A stretch of 64,000 nt of DNA from assembly GCA_050952465.1 (NCBI GenBank), contig JBMNKZ010000014.1:1-64000 (forward strand), written 5' to 3'. The stretch comes from DUPU01 sp050952465. GTDB lineage: Bacteria > Bacillota > Dehalobacteriia > Dehalobacteriales > Dehalobacteriaceae. The position numbers and the translations under genes are program-made. Positions 9,260-17,379 of the stretch are shown piece by piece. Position 1 is the stretch's first letter, and every line of letters starts with the position of its first letter. Below the pieces are notes generated by a model. That model was given only the letters and a program-made list of their open reading frames with translations, was not told where the DNA came from and did no database searches.

Positions 9260-10519
9260 TTAACGTAACTTAAGTCGTGCGGTAAAAGCATTCAATAAGC
9301 TAAGTTTTTCGTTGTCTCCTTCATTTAACGCTTTTTCCCCTGCAATATGATGAGCTTCTTCCCGGATAATCTGATAAACCTGTCTGGTTTTTATGGCAAT
9401 TTTTTGCCAAGAAAAATGCTTCTCTACTTTATCATAGGCTTTTTTCTTTATTTCCTGGGCAGTTTCCGGACTTTTTAACAAATGAATAATATTATCTGCT
9501 AATGAATTAGGGTTCCCCGGATATGCTTTTAATCCGTCAACCCCATGTTCCACAACTTCCCGGAATCCCCCGGTATCTGTCACTACTACTGGTGTTCTTG
9601 CCGCCATACCTTCCAAAGCTACAATGCCAAAAGGTTCATAGGTACTGGGGAATACGGCAACATGGGCGTTTTGATACAATCCGTTTCTGGTATTATCATC
9701 AACGTATCCGGTAAAAAGCACCTTTGAACTTACATTAATCATATGTACTTTTTGTTTCAGGTATTCGCCGCTTGGTCCTGTCCCGGCAATAATGAACTTC
9801 GCCTCAGGACAATAGTGAAGAATTTTGGGCACCGCATCTAAAAGCACCTGTAAGCCCTTTTCCGGTACCAGACGCCCCACAAAGAGGACAATTTTTTCAT
9901 GGTTAGCAGCGTAGTCCCGGCGCTTAAAATTGGGATCCACAAATTTAAAGGAACTTATATCGACACCATTTGGCACCACTTGGATTTTGTTTTCCGGCAC
10001 TTGAAATATTCTTTGCAGTTCTGATCTCATATAGCGGCTGCACACAATTACCTGCCAGGCCTCATAGGTCAGCCACCACTCCACATCAGAGATATATCGT
10101 TGGAGATCATTATGTAAACCTTGATTTCTGCCGTATTCCGTTGCGTGAATGGTAGCCACTAAAGGAATGTTGTAAGCATGTTTGATGGTGCGAGCGGCGA
10201 AGGCAACCAGCCAATCGTGAGCATGTACAATGTCAAAGGGCCCGTATTTTTCATTTAATCTAATAGCTGTTTCCACTAAAGAAAAGTTTAAATGATGTAC
10301 CCAGGTGACAAAATCTTGAGAAGGCAGGTTAAGGGTATTGACTCGAAAAACCTTTACTTTATTAATTGTTTCTTCATGCGGAGCTTCTTCTGCGGCAGAA
10401 GTTACGAGAAAAATTTCCTCACCTTGTTCTGCCAATTCCTTTGTTAAATCATAGACATGTCTGGCCAGCCCGCCGACACTTTTTGGGGGATACTCCCAAG
10501 ACAACATTAATACACGCAT
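9260..10519 (-). CDS. GT4-family glycosyltransferase (glycogen synthase-like), 419 aa
   Basis: A GT-B fold retaining glycosyltransferase. The N-terminal domain starts MRVLMLSWEYPPKSVGGLAR, with the glycine-rich acceptor-side motif seen in starch and glycogen synthases. The C-terminal GT4 domain carries FVGRLVPEKGLQ and the EX7E motif PFGIVALEGMA with its two glutamates. It most resembles the ADP- or UDP-glucose dependent glucan synthase-like GT4 proteins found beside DUF1957/GH57 enzymes, so I infer that it extends an alpha-glucan. The start is ATG 10519, 10 bases after AAGGGAG; an ATG 7 codons earlier contains that site. It heads an operon with the nucleotidyltransferase fusion. Confidence 0.86.
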   Translation of the reverse strand: MRVLMLSWEYPPKSVGGLARHVYDLTKELAEQGEEIFLVTSAAEEAPHEETINKVKVFRVNTLNLPSQDFVTWVHHLNFSLVETAIRLNEKYGPFDIVHAHDWLVAFAARTIKHAYNIPLVATIHATEYGRNQGLHNDLQRYISDVEWWLTYEAWQVIVCSRYMRSELQRIFQVPENKIQVVPNGVDISSFKFVDPNFKRRDYAANHEKIVLFVGRLVPEKGLQVLLDAVPKILHYCPEAKFIIAGTGPSGEYLKQKVHMINVSSKVLFTGYVDDNTRNGLYQNAHVAVFPSTYEPFGIVALEGMAARTPVVVTDTGGFREVVEHGVDGLKAYPGNPNSLADNIIHLLKSPETAQEIKKKAYDKVEKHFSWQKIAIKTRQVYQIIREEAHHIAGEKALNEGDNEKLSLLNAFTARLKLR

Positions 10520-10576
10520 AAAAGAAGATCTCCCTTCCATATTTCTAAATAGGCATGTATATTAAGATACACTAAG

Positions 10577-10605
10577 AAAAAAAGCGCAATACGTACTGCG
10601 CTTTT
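10577..10605 (-). terminator. Bidirectional terminator after the CBM25 gene
   Basis: Stem AAAAGCGCA / TGCGCTTTT around an 8-base loop. On the minus strand it is followed by a T run (the complement of the A run at 10577-10583). It lies between the stop of the CBM25 gene at 10639 and the start of the GT4 gene, so the two are separate transcripts. Confidence 0.85.
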
Positions 10606-10638
10606 ACGTGTATCGGAGCAGAGTATTCAATAATCTTA

Positions 10639-11013
10639 TTAAAATTGGTCACCTGTATGAATTTCAAAACTCCAATTATTACCGGAATTGTTATCCCAAT
10701 TACCTATGGCATCATGGAAGCAAAAATTCAATCTGCTGGGGTCATTCACATGAAAGGTTTTTTCAAATCCCCGGGTCGTATGATTCATCCTATAATCATT
10801 CACATCAGACCATTGATCATTTCTCCCATACCCCGTATGAAGGTATACTTCATCTGCCCCTGATTGTGCTAATAATCCGTTATACAAAATAGTAACGCTC
10901 GCCCCTTCTGTAATAGGCGTTGGGTCGACTACTACCCCACCGGGATATTCAGCCTCTTGCATTAATCTTAATCTATTATCATCAGCGGCAAAATTTGTCC
11001 ATTTTTTATCCAA
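10639..11013 (-). CDS. Free-standing CBM25 starch-binding protein, 124 aa
   Basis: The whole protein after a 30-residue N-terminal extension is one carbohydrate-binding module of family 25, which binds alpha-glucans. Seen: the sequence from VVVDPTPITEG onward, VYLHTGYG, the tryptophan in DQWSDV and the C-terminal FCFHDAIGNWDNNSGNNW, whose aromatic residues form the sugar-binding face in the family. There is no signal peptide and no catalytic domain, which is unusual, because CBM25 normally is an appendage of secreted amylases. It is divergently transcribed from a second CBM25 gene at 11166. I infer a cytoplasmic glycogen-binding role. Confidence 0.86.
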   Translation of the reverse strand: MDKKWTNFAADDNRLRLMQEAEYPGGVVVDPTPITEGASVTILYNGLLAQSGADEVYLHTGYGRNDQWSDVNDYRMNHTTRGFEKTFHVNDPSRLNFCFHDAIGNWDNNSGNNWSFEIHTGDQF

Positions 11014-11165
11014 ATTTATTCCCCCTTAACTAGTTTAGGTCGTTATTAATATTCCGAAAAACAAAATCTTTTATGTATGGGAATAAAAGACATCATAAAC
11101 GGCCTCGCCAAAGGAAATGCTAAATAAGCATAAAAAAATTATTGGCGGTCAAAGGAGGATGATTT

Positions 11166-11468
11166 ATGTATCAAATGAGCAACCAAGGAATCACGCTTGA
11201 TCCCATGCCGGACAAAGTTGGTGATCAGTGCCGGATCACTTATGAAGGTTTATTAAAAAAATCCGGAGCGGACCAAGTCTATTTGCATTGCGGATATGGT
11301 GCCAGTTGGTCTAATGCACAGGACATGCCGATGTATAATACCGCCACCGGAGCTGTTTGTGACGTAACCATTATGCAGGATGGCTTGTTTAATTTTTGTT
11401 TTAAAGACAGTGCCGATCATTGGGATAATAATAGCGGAGAAAACTGGTCTTTTATGATTAAACGCTAA
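11166..11468 (+). CDS. Second free-standing CBM25 starch-binding protein, 100 aa
   Basis: A single CBM25 domain fills the protein. It shares with its divergent neighbour the GITLDPMP start, VYLHCGYG, the SWSNA tryptophan and FCFKDSADHWDNNSGENW. It has no signal peptide, and it has four cysteines. AAAGGAGG precedes the ATG. The two genes appear to be diverged duplicates; this one lacks the N-terminal extension. By the family's known chemistry it should bind alpha-1,4-glucan, here probably stored glycogen made by the nearby GH57 and GT4 proteins. Its function (phasin-like, scaffold or regulator) is unknown. Confidence 0.86.
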   Translation: MYQMSNQGITLDPMPDKVGDQCRITYEGLLKKSGADQVYLHCGYGASWSNAQDMPMYNTATGAVCDVTIMQDGLFNFCFKDSADHWDNNSGENWSFMIKR

Positions 11469-11477
11469 ATTTAATAT

Positions 11478-11514
11478 AAAAAGGGGCTGTCGCATAAATT
11501 AATGTGACAACCCC
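11478..11514 (-). terminator. Terminator after the homocitrate synthase gene
   Basis: Stem GGGG-TGTCACAT / ATGCGACA-CCCC with two small mismatches and a 6-base loop, read on the minus strand and followed by CTTTTTATATT. It also lies just after the CBM25 gene on the plus strand and may work weakly in that direction. The stem sequence GGCTGTCGCA recurs at 49664. Confidence 0.8.
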
Positions 11515-11531
11515 TCATAATTATATGGTTT

Positions 11532-12674
11532 TTACATAGCTTTTTCTTTTTTCCAATCTTCATAGATATAAACAAGTTCTTTATCAAATAAGGATCGTTT
11601 TAAGCTAACTGCCGATGCCCTGACCCGGGGGAGAAGTTCAGCTGCTACCCCATCTTCCAGGTCAATGCCGTATTCCTTAAATTTCATCACTAAAGATCTG
11701 GTTCCGGAATGTTTTCCGATGATAATCTGACGTTCCAGACCTACCTCTTCTGGGGAAAATGCCTCATAGGTATTAGCATTTTTTATGATACCATCAGCGT
11801 GAATCCCCGATTCATGCCGGAACATATTGGATCCGACAATGGCTTTAGAAACAGGTAAAAACCGTCCAGAGGCATGAGCCACATACTCTGCCACCTCTTT
11901 AAATAATTCCGTTTTAAAACCTAAATCCAGATTCCATAAGAATTTAAGAGCCATCACCACTTCTTCCAAGGCGGCATTTCCCGCCCTTTCTCCTAAACCA
12001 TTCATGGTGACACCAACCCAATTTGCCCCGCCTTTAATGCCTCCTAAAGCATTTGCCGTGGCCATGCCGAAATCATTGTGGGTATGCATTTCAATGTCGA
12101 TTTGAGCTGCCTCTTTTAATTTCTTAATATTTTCATAGATTAGAAATGGCTCCATTATGCCTACGGTATCACAATAACGCAAGCGATCTGCCCCGGCTTT
12201 CTTTGCTTCCTTGGCAAATTGAATTAAGAAATCCATATCTGAACGGGAAGCATCTTCCGCATTTACAGAAATATAAACTCCTTCCTTCTTGGCAAACTCC
12301 ACCGCTTTAATCATTCGTTCCAAAACTTCATCCCGGGTACTTTTTAGTTTATGTTTAATATGAATGTCTGAAGTGGAAATAGAAATTGCCACTGCGTCTA
12401 CCCCACAACTTAAAGATTTTTGGATATCCGCAATAACTGCTCTATTCCAAGCCATAATGCTGGCTTTTAATTTTAAGTTCACAATTTTTTTGATGGTTTC
12501 CTGTTCGTCTCCTCCCATCACAGGAATTCCCGCCTCAATTTGGTCTACTCCGATGCTATCTAATAACTGGGCAATGCGTATTTTCTCCTGATTGGCAAAA
12601 ACCACTCCGGCTGTCTGCTCTCCATCTCTTAATGTTGTATCAACAATGTAAATTTTCTTGTTATTGGTCATCAT
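11532..12674 (-). CDS. nifV: Homocitrate synthase, NifV type, 380 aa
   Basis: A DRE-TIM metallolyase that condenses acetyl-CoA with 2-oxoglutarate to make homocitrate. Seen: VDTTLRDGEQTAGV (metal and catalytic residues), MHTHNDFGMATANA (HxH metal ligands) and NGLGERAGNAALEEV (signature 2), with the NifV-like RHESGIHADG. At 380 aa it lacks the regulatory LeuA dimer domain, as expected for NifV. The start is ATG 12674, behind AAAGGGGGAAAG. No nif gene is in the window, so it could serve nitrogenase cofactor synthesis encoded elsewhere, or another pathway; isopropylmalate or citramalate synthase activity is a less likely alternative. Confidence 0.83.
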   Translation of the reverse strand: MMTNNKKIYIVDTTLRDGEQTAGVVFANQEKIRIAQLLDSIGVDQIEAGIPVMGGDEQETIKKIVNLKLKASIMAWNRAVIADIQKSLSCGVDAVAISISTSDIHIKHKLKSTRDEVLERMIKAVEFAKKEGVYISVNAEDASRSDMDFLIQFAKEAKKAGADRLRYCDTVGIMEPFLIYENIKKLKEAAQIDIEMHTHNDFGMATANALGGIKGGANWVGVTMNGLGERAGNAALEEVVMALKFLWNLDLGFKTELFKEVAEYVAHASGRFLPVSKAIVGSNMFRHESGIHADGIIKNANTYEAFSPEEVGLERQIIIGKHSGTRSLVMKFKEYGIDLEDGVAAELLPRVRASAVSLKRSLFDKELVYIYEDWKKEKAM

Positions 12675-12778
12675 CTTTCCTCCCCCTTTAACATGATTAA
12701 ATCTTATCAATCTTTACAATATTCTTAATATTTTAAATAATACCATAAAATTGCGCTTGTGAAAAGAGGTAAAAATAA

Positions 12779-12802
12779 AAAACCGGGATTTCACCCGGTT
12801 TT
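12779..12802 (-). terminator. Terminator of the gatCAB operon
   Basis: Stem AAAACCGGG / CCCGGTTTT with a 6-base loop, followed on the minus strand by more T residues (complement of the A run before 12779). It separates gatB from nifV. Confidence 0.87.
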
Positions 12803-12860
12803 ATTCAGATTTGAAGAGAGGATATTACAAAATAAGGTTAAATACAAGGTTAAATAATGG

Positions 12861-14309
12861 TTATTTCAGCTTTTCTCTTAACAGTTCATTCACCATTCCC
12901 GGATTAGCCTTTCCTTTGGATAGTTTCATTACCTGACCTACCAGGAAACCAATGGCTTTTTCTTTTCCGGCTTTATAGTCCTCTACTGACTTAGGATTGT
13001 CCGCTATTACTTGATTTACCATGGCGTCAATTTCTCCTTGATCGGAAATCTGCACCAGACCTTTTTCCTTAACGATCTCCTCTGGTTTTTTCCCGGTTTT
13101 AAACATTTCCTCGAAAACAGTTTTGGCAATTTTTCCGCTAATTGTACCCTTGTCAATGAGTTTTAACATATCGGTCAGCATTTCCGGAGTTACGACGCAC
13201 TCCTTAATATCCTGACCCTCAGCATTTAATAGGCGAATCAAATCCCCCATCAACCAGTTGCTGACTGTCTTAGCTTCCGGATATATCTTGACACAGGCAT
13301 CGAAATAATCAGCCAGTGCCTTAGACCCGGTAATAATTGAGGCATCATATGCTGGAAGGCCGTATTCTTTTATTAATCTTTCTTTCCGCACATGAGGCAG
13401 TTCCGGGAGAGTTTTTCGAATATCTTCAATCCATTCCTGGCTTACGATCACCGGAGGAAGATCCGGATCAGGGAAATAGCGGTAATCGCTGGCTTCTTCC
13501 TTACTTCTCATGGGCAAGGTAATCCCTTTGTTATCATCCCAGGTACGGGTCTCTTGGACTAACTCTTCTCCCTCTTCCACCGCCTGGATATGTCGCTCAA
13601 TTTCATACTCCAATGCTCTTTGAAGAGCCCGGAAAGAATTTAGGTTTTTAATCTCCACCCTGGTGCCAAAAACCTTACTTCCTTTAGGCATAATGGAAAC
13701 ATTGGCATCACACCGGAGGGATCCTTCTTCCATTTTACAATCGGATACCTCGGTATATTCCAGGATAGATTTTAACGTTTCCATATAAGCTCTGGCTTCT
13801 TCCGGAGAACGCAGATCCGGTTCTGAAACAATCTCCAAAAGCGGTATCCCACCTCGATTATAATCTACTAAAGAATAATGGGAAGTTGAAATAGTGGCTC
13901 CCCCATGTACTAATTTACTGGCATCCTCTTCCATATGAATCCTGTTGATGCCTATTCTTTTTTGTTCCCCGTTTACTTCGATATCCAAGTAACCATTGGT
14001 GCAAATAGGCTGCTCCAATTGGGTTATCTGATAACTAGTGGGCAAATCAGGGTAAAAATAATGTTTTCGGTCAAACTTGGAGAATTCCGAGATATTGAAA
14101 TTTAAAGCCAGACCCGCCCTAATGGCAAACTCCACGACTTTTTTATTTAAAACAGGCAGAACCCCAGGCATACCCAAACAACCGGGGCAGACATGGGTAT
14201 TAGGTTCTCCCCCAAACTCAGTAGAGCAGCTGCAAAAAATCTTGGTATTTGTTTTTAACTCCGTATGCACTTCCAGACCGATTACTACTTCATATTTTGT
14301 ATTAGACAT
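12861..14309 (-). CDS. gatB: Aspartyl/glutamyl-tRNA amidotransferase subunit B, 482 aa
   Basis: The subunit of GatCAB that phosphorylates Glu-tRNA(Gln) or Asp-tRNA(Asn) and receives ammonia. It is complete: the YEVVIGLEVHTEL start, the CSCS...CPGCLGMPG zinc site, HMEEDASKL in the active site, the cradle domain, the helical domain and the C-terminal YqeY-like tail. The length is normal. All catalytic and metal residues that I can check look intact, in contrast to its partner GatA. The start codon follows the gatA stop directly, and the ribosome binding site GGGGAGGG lies inside the gatA 3' end, so expression of the two is coupled. Confidence 0.97.
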   Translation of the reverse strand: MSNTKYEVVIGLEVHTELKTNTKIFCSCSTEFGGEPNTHVCPGCLGMPGVLPVLNKKVVEFAIRAGLALNFNISEFSKFDRKHYFYPDLPTSYQITQLEQPICTNGYLDIEVNGEQKRIGINRIHMEEDASKLVHGGATISTSHYSLVDYNRGGIPLLEIVSEPDLRSPEEARAYMETLKSILEYTEVSDCKMEEGSLRCDANVSIMPKGSKVFGTRVEIKNLNSFRALQRALEYEIERHIQAVEEGEELVQETRTWDDNKGITLPMRSKEEASDYRYFPDPDLPPVIVSQEWIEDIRKTLPELPHVRKERLIKEYGLPAYDASIITGSKALADYFDACVKIYPEAKTVSNWLMGDLIRLLNAEGQDIKECVVTPEMLTDMLKLIDKGTISGKIAKTVFEEMFKTGKKPEEIVKEKGLVQISDQGEIDAMVNQVIADNPKSVEDYKAGKEKAIGFLVGQVMKLSKGKANPGMVNELLREKLK

Positions 14310-15767
14310 TTACTTTCCCTCCCCTGATAGGTTCGGTTTTAGGTTAACAAATCCGCCGGCTTGCTCATAGGCATAGGCGGCTTTAAGGAGCTTACCTTCT
14401 TCAAAAGCTTGACCCATCATCAGCAGTCCCACCGGCATCCCCTCTTTGAAGCCGCAAGGTACGGAAATTGCCGGGATTCCAGCCAAGCTTACCGGAACAG
14501 TATAAAAACCCACCCTATTTAAAAGATCTTCTTTTTCTTCCCCTAGAGGAAAGGCAGTTTGCGGACAGGTTGGACTAACTAATATATCATACTTTTCAAA
14601 AGCCCGGTCGAAATCTTGCTTCACTAAGGTGCGGGTTTTTAAAGCTTTCATATAATAAACATCAATTTGACCCTTGCTTAAGAGATAGGTTCCTAAAACA
14701 ATCCGCCTTTTTACCGCCGGACCGAAGCCCTCACTCCTTGATGTTCGATAAAGGGTTTCTATATCCTCTACATCATCCCGCCGATAACCATAGCGCACCC
14801 CATCGTACCGAGCCATATTTGAACTGGCTTCCGCCGCAGCAATTAAATGATAAGCGGAAAGAGCAAATTTGTTATGGGGCAGAGAAACCTCGGAAACCTG
14901 GGCTCCTAAGTCCTCTAACTGTTTTACCGCCCTTAGCACCAGATCTTTTACCCCTGGATCCAAATTCTCTTTAAAGTACTCCTGGGGAATCCCAATTTTC
15001 ATTCCTTTCAGATCCCCCGTGAGAAACTCACGGAAATCCGGAACTACTCTCTTTGCTGACATGGAATCCCTGTGATCATGGCCTGAAATCCCATTAAGCA
15101 CCCAAGCAGAGTCTGTTACATCTTTTGTTACCGGGCCGATTTGCTCCAAGGATGAAGCCGAACTAGCTAATCCATAGCGGGATACTCGGCCATAAGTGGG
15201 TTTTAAGCCAACCACTCCACAAAAAGCAGCTGATTTTAGGATATCCGAGCCAAGGGAAAAAACAGCTTCATCAGCAGCTATGGCAGCGGCTGCTCCCCCA
15301 CCGGCACCCCCAGGTACCAGACTTAAATTCCAAGGATTTCTTGTCGGGAAAAAAGCAGAGCTCTCTGTAGAGGAACCAATATCAAATTCATCCAAATTTG
15401 TTTTCCCTACTAATATTCCTTGGGCTTCTCCCATTTTTTCTGCCACAAATGCATCATAGGGAGGAATAAAATTTGCTAACATTTTAGAAGCACAGGTTGT
15501 TGTAATTCCCTTAGTACAAATGTTATCTTTAAAAGCCATCGGGATTCCCGCAAATTCCCTTATCTCTTCTTTTCGGTGAATCTGCTTGTCCACTTCCTTG
15601 GCTTTTAAAATGGCTTTTTCCTCTGCCTCTTTATATATAAATGCTTTTACTTTCTCTTCCACTTGGTTAATTCTTGCCAAAACACCTTTAGTCAGCTCTT
15701 CTGCACTGATTTCTTTTTTTATTAACATACCATGAAGTTCATGGGCTGTTTTGTCATATCCGCTCAA
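14310..15767 (-). CDS. gatA: Aspartyl/glutamyl-tRNA amidotransferase subunit A with degenerate amidase active site, 485 aa
   Basis: By length, operon and overall sequence this is GatA, which normally hydrolyses glutamine and passes ammonia to GatB. The catalytic lysine is present (GIPMAFKDN, about residue 80). The serine loop PGGSSGGS of the family reads PGGAGGGA, so the cis-serine (Ser154 in S. aureus GatA) is alanine. The nucleophile loop GSDTGGSIRQPA reads GSDILKSA, four residues shorter, with the nucleophile serine (Ser178) gone. The glutamine-binding aspartate before the YTVPV motif also appears replaced by glycine. The frame is intact. I infer loss of glutaminase activity. The start is TTG 15767, 8 bases after AAGGAGG; an ATG at 15788 precedes that site. 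Confidence 0.92.
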   Translation of the reverse strand: MSGYDKTAHELHGMLIKKEISAEELTKGVLARINQVEEKVKAFIYKEAEEKAILKAKEVDKQIHRKEEIREFAGIPMAFKDNICTKGITTTCASKMLANFIPPYDAFVAEKMGEAQGILVGKTNLDEFDIGSSTESSAFFPTRNPWNLSLVPGGAGGGAAAAIAADEAVFSLGSDILKSAAFCGVVGLKPTYGRVSRYGLASSASSLEQIGPVTKDVTDSAWVLNGISGHDHRDSMSAKRVVPDFREFLTGDLKGMKIGIPQEYFKENLDPGVKDLVLRAVKQLEDLGAQVSEVSLPHNKFALSAYHLIAAAEASSNMARYDGVRYGYRRDDVEDIETLYRTSRSEGFGPAVKRRIVLGTYLLSKGQIDVYYMKALKTRTLVKQDFDRAFEKYDILVSPTCPQTAFPLGEEKEDLLNRVGFYTVPVSLAGIPAISVPCGFKEGMPVGLLMMGQAFEEGKLLKAAYAYEQAGGFVNLKPNLSGEGK

Positions 15768-15788
15768 AGAACATACCTCCTTCACCAT

Positions 15789-16073
15789 TTATATTATCTT
15801 TGGCACTCTGAACATTCCTTCTTCTTCATGAGAGGTATTTTGAAAAACATCACTCTTCTCCAAGGAAACACCGATGATGTCTTCCCTCATCACATTATTA
15901 AGGGGTAAAATATTAATTGTGGGAGGAGTGTTTTTGGTGTCCAATTCCAAAATATTTTCTGCAAGATTCAAGATAGTATTTATCTCTTCCGTAAACTGGT
16001 CTTTCTCTTTTTCCGTCAAATCAAACCGGGCTAAAAGTGCCGTCTTTTCAATATCTTTTTTAGTCACAGCCAT
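15789..16073 (-). CDS. gatC: Aspartyl/glutamyl-tRNA amidotransferase subunit C, 94 aa
   Basis: The small subunit that wraps around GatA and GatB and stabilises the complex. The sequence is typical: the ARFDLTEKEKD helix and LNLAENILELDT, then a proline-containing belt and MREDIIG, and the C-terminal FRVPKII. The start is ATG 16073, after GAAGGTG; an upstream ATG at 16118 would add 15 unconserved residues. It is the first gene of the gatC-gatA-gatB operon. Confidence 0.94.
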   Translation of the reverse strand: MAVTKKDIEKTALLARFDLTEKEKDQFTEEINTILNLAENILELDTKNTPPTINILPLNNVMREDIIGVSLEKSDVFQNTSHEEEGMFRVPKII

Positions 16074-16364
16074 TTTTTCACCTTCTTTATTTAGCTTTTT
16101 TGCTCCAAGTATTTTCATCAGATATTATATCAGAAACAACCATTAAGTGGCAAGAAATCCGCAAATCTGAAACAGCCCTGGCAAACAGGCAAACCTCCCC
16201 CATCCTAGTTAAATACAATTTGTAATAATAACTAATTCTTATACTTTATAGCAATAATCAACATTAACAAAATTTTTTCATAATTCTTCTTATATTACCA
16301 GGATTTTAGCAATAAATGAAGAATATGAATAAAATATATAAGAAGATTATTTGGAGGAGCAAAA
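16074..16364. other. AT-rich divergent intergenic region
   Basis: The gap between the divergent gatC and LysM genes. It is strongly AT-rich from about 16205 and presumably contains both promoters. I see no hairpin or repeat in it that I can support. Confidence 0.4.
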
Positions 16365-17300
16365 ATGCGTAAGCTGATAATTATCTTAACATTTCTTTTA
16401 TCACTTTCCTTGACCGGTCAGGTTTTTGCCGCTGAGCCTACCTCAGATCCCCAAAGCAATAACCCTGCCCCGGTTCAGCACGTAGTCAAAGCCGGAGATA
16501 CCCTATCCCGTATTGCTTCCCATTATCATGTGACTTTAGAACACCTGATAAAAATAAATAACATCACCAATCCAAATAAATTAAAAATTGGACAAATTAT
16601 TTTGATTTCTGAGACAAGCAATATTTCAACCCAAGAACAGAGACAAGCTGCTGCCCCTGACGCAACTGAAGAAAAGAATAAAGAAAAAAATGAAGAGAAG
16701 TATATTGTTAAAGCCGGGGACACCCTATCCCGCATTGCCGGAGCAAAAGGAATCACAGTGGAGGCTATTGTTAAAGCCAACAATATATAAAATCCCCACG
16801 CCCTGAAGATCGGTCAGGTACTGATTCTGCCTAATGTAAAGCCAAATGCTCCTTTAGCATCACGAAGTGATGAGCGGCCCAGAAATACCGAGGGATCTGG
16901 AGCAGAAACAGCTCTACCGGAAACTGCCAACCTGGCCGGAGAAATAATATCCTACGCCAAAAAATTCCTAGGCTGCGGCTATTCTTATGGTGCCGCCGGC
17001 CCCAAACGTTTTGACTGTTCGGGTTTTACCATGTATGTATTCAGTCATTTCGGCATTGAACTCCCCCATCACTCAGCGAGTCAAAGCACCAAAGGGGTTA
17101 AAGTTGATAAAAGCAACCTTCAGCCGGGAGATCTAGTCTTCTTTAAAACTAACGGAAAAAGCATCTCCCATGTAGGGATTTATACAGGTAACGGAAACTT
17201 TATCCATGCCAGTACCGGAAACAGAAAAATTGAAATCACTTCTCTTTCAGACACCTATTATAAAAAGCGTTATGTGACAGCGCGGAGAATACTAAAATAG
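16365..17300 (+). pseudogene. LysM-LysM-NlpC/P60 cell-wall hydrolase interrupted by an in-frame TAA
   Basis: A secreted peptidoglycan endopeptidase gene. The parts are a signal peptide (residues 1-23, ending VFAAEP), a LysM repeat (about 38-82), a charged linker, a second LysM repeat (from about 107) and an NlpC/P60 domain with the catalytic cysteine in KRFDCSGF and histidine in ISHVGIYTG. The frame is interrupted at 16788-16790 by TAA in the second LysM, at the position of the threonine in NNITNP of the first repeat; the reading frame continues unchanged for 170 more codons to 17300. Without the stop it would be 311 aa. A ribosome binding site TTGGAGG precedes the start. It is either a recent nonsense mutation, a sequencing error or, less likely, readthrough. 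Confidence 0.88.
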
Positions 17301-17315
17301 CATTGTTTAATAACC

Positions 17316-17347
17316 AAAAAAGGGCTGTGGCAAAACAGCCCCTTTTT
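17316..17347. terminator. Bidirectional terminator between the LysM and exoA genes
   Basis: Stem GGGCTGT / ACAGCCC with a 6-base loop, an A run before it and a T run after it, so it can stop both convergent genes. Confidence 0.88.
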
Positions 17348-17379
17348 ATTTTTATATATTGTGGTAAGCAAAATCTTCC

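Noticed and set aside
16788..16790. Recoding of the stop codon in the LysM gene as pyrrolysine or selenocysteine
   Set aside because: The codon is TAA, which neither system uses, and I see no recoding structure.
17031..17300. A separate gene starting at ATG 17031 encoding a small NlpC/P60 protein
   Set aside because: The frame is continuous with the LysM gene across the single TAA, the conserved catalytic cysteine (KRFDCSGF) lies upstream of this ATG, and there is no ribosome binding site. It is the 3' part of a broken gene.
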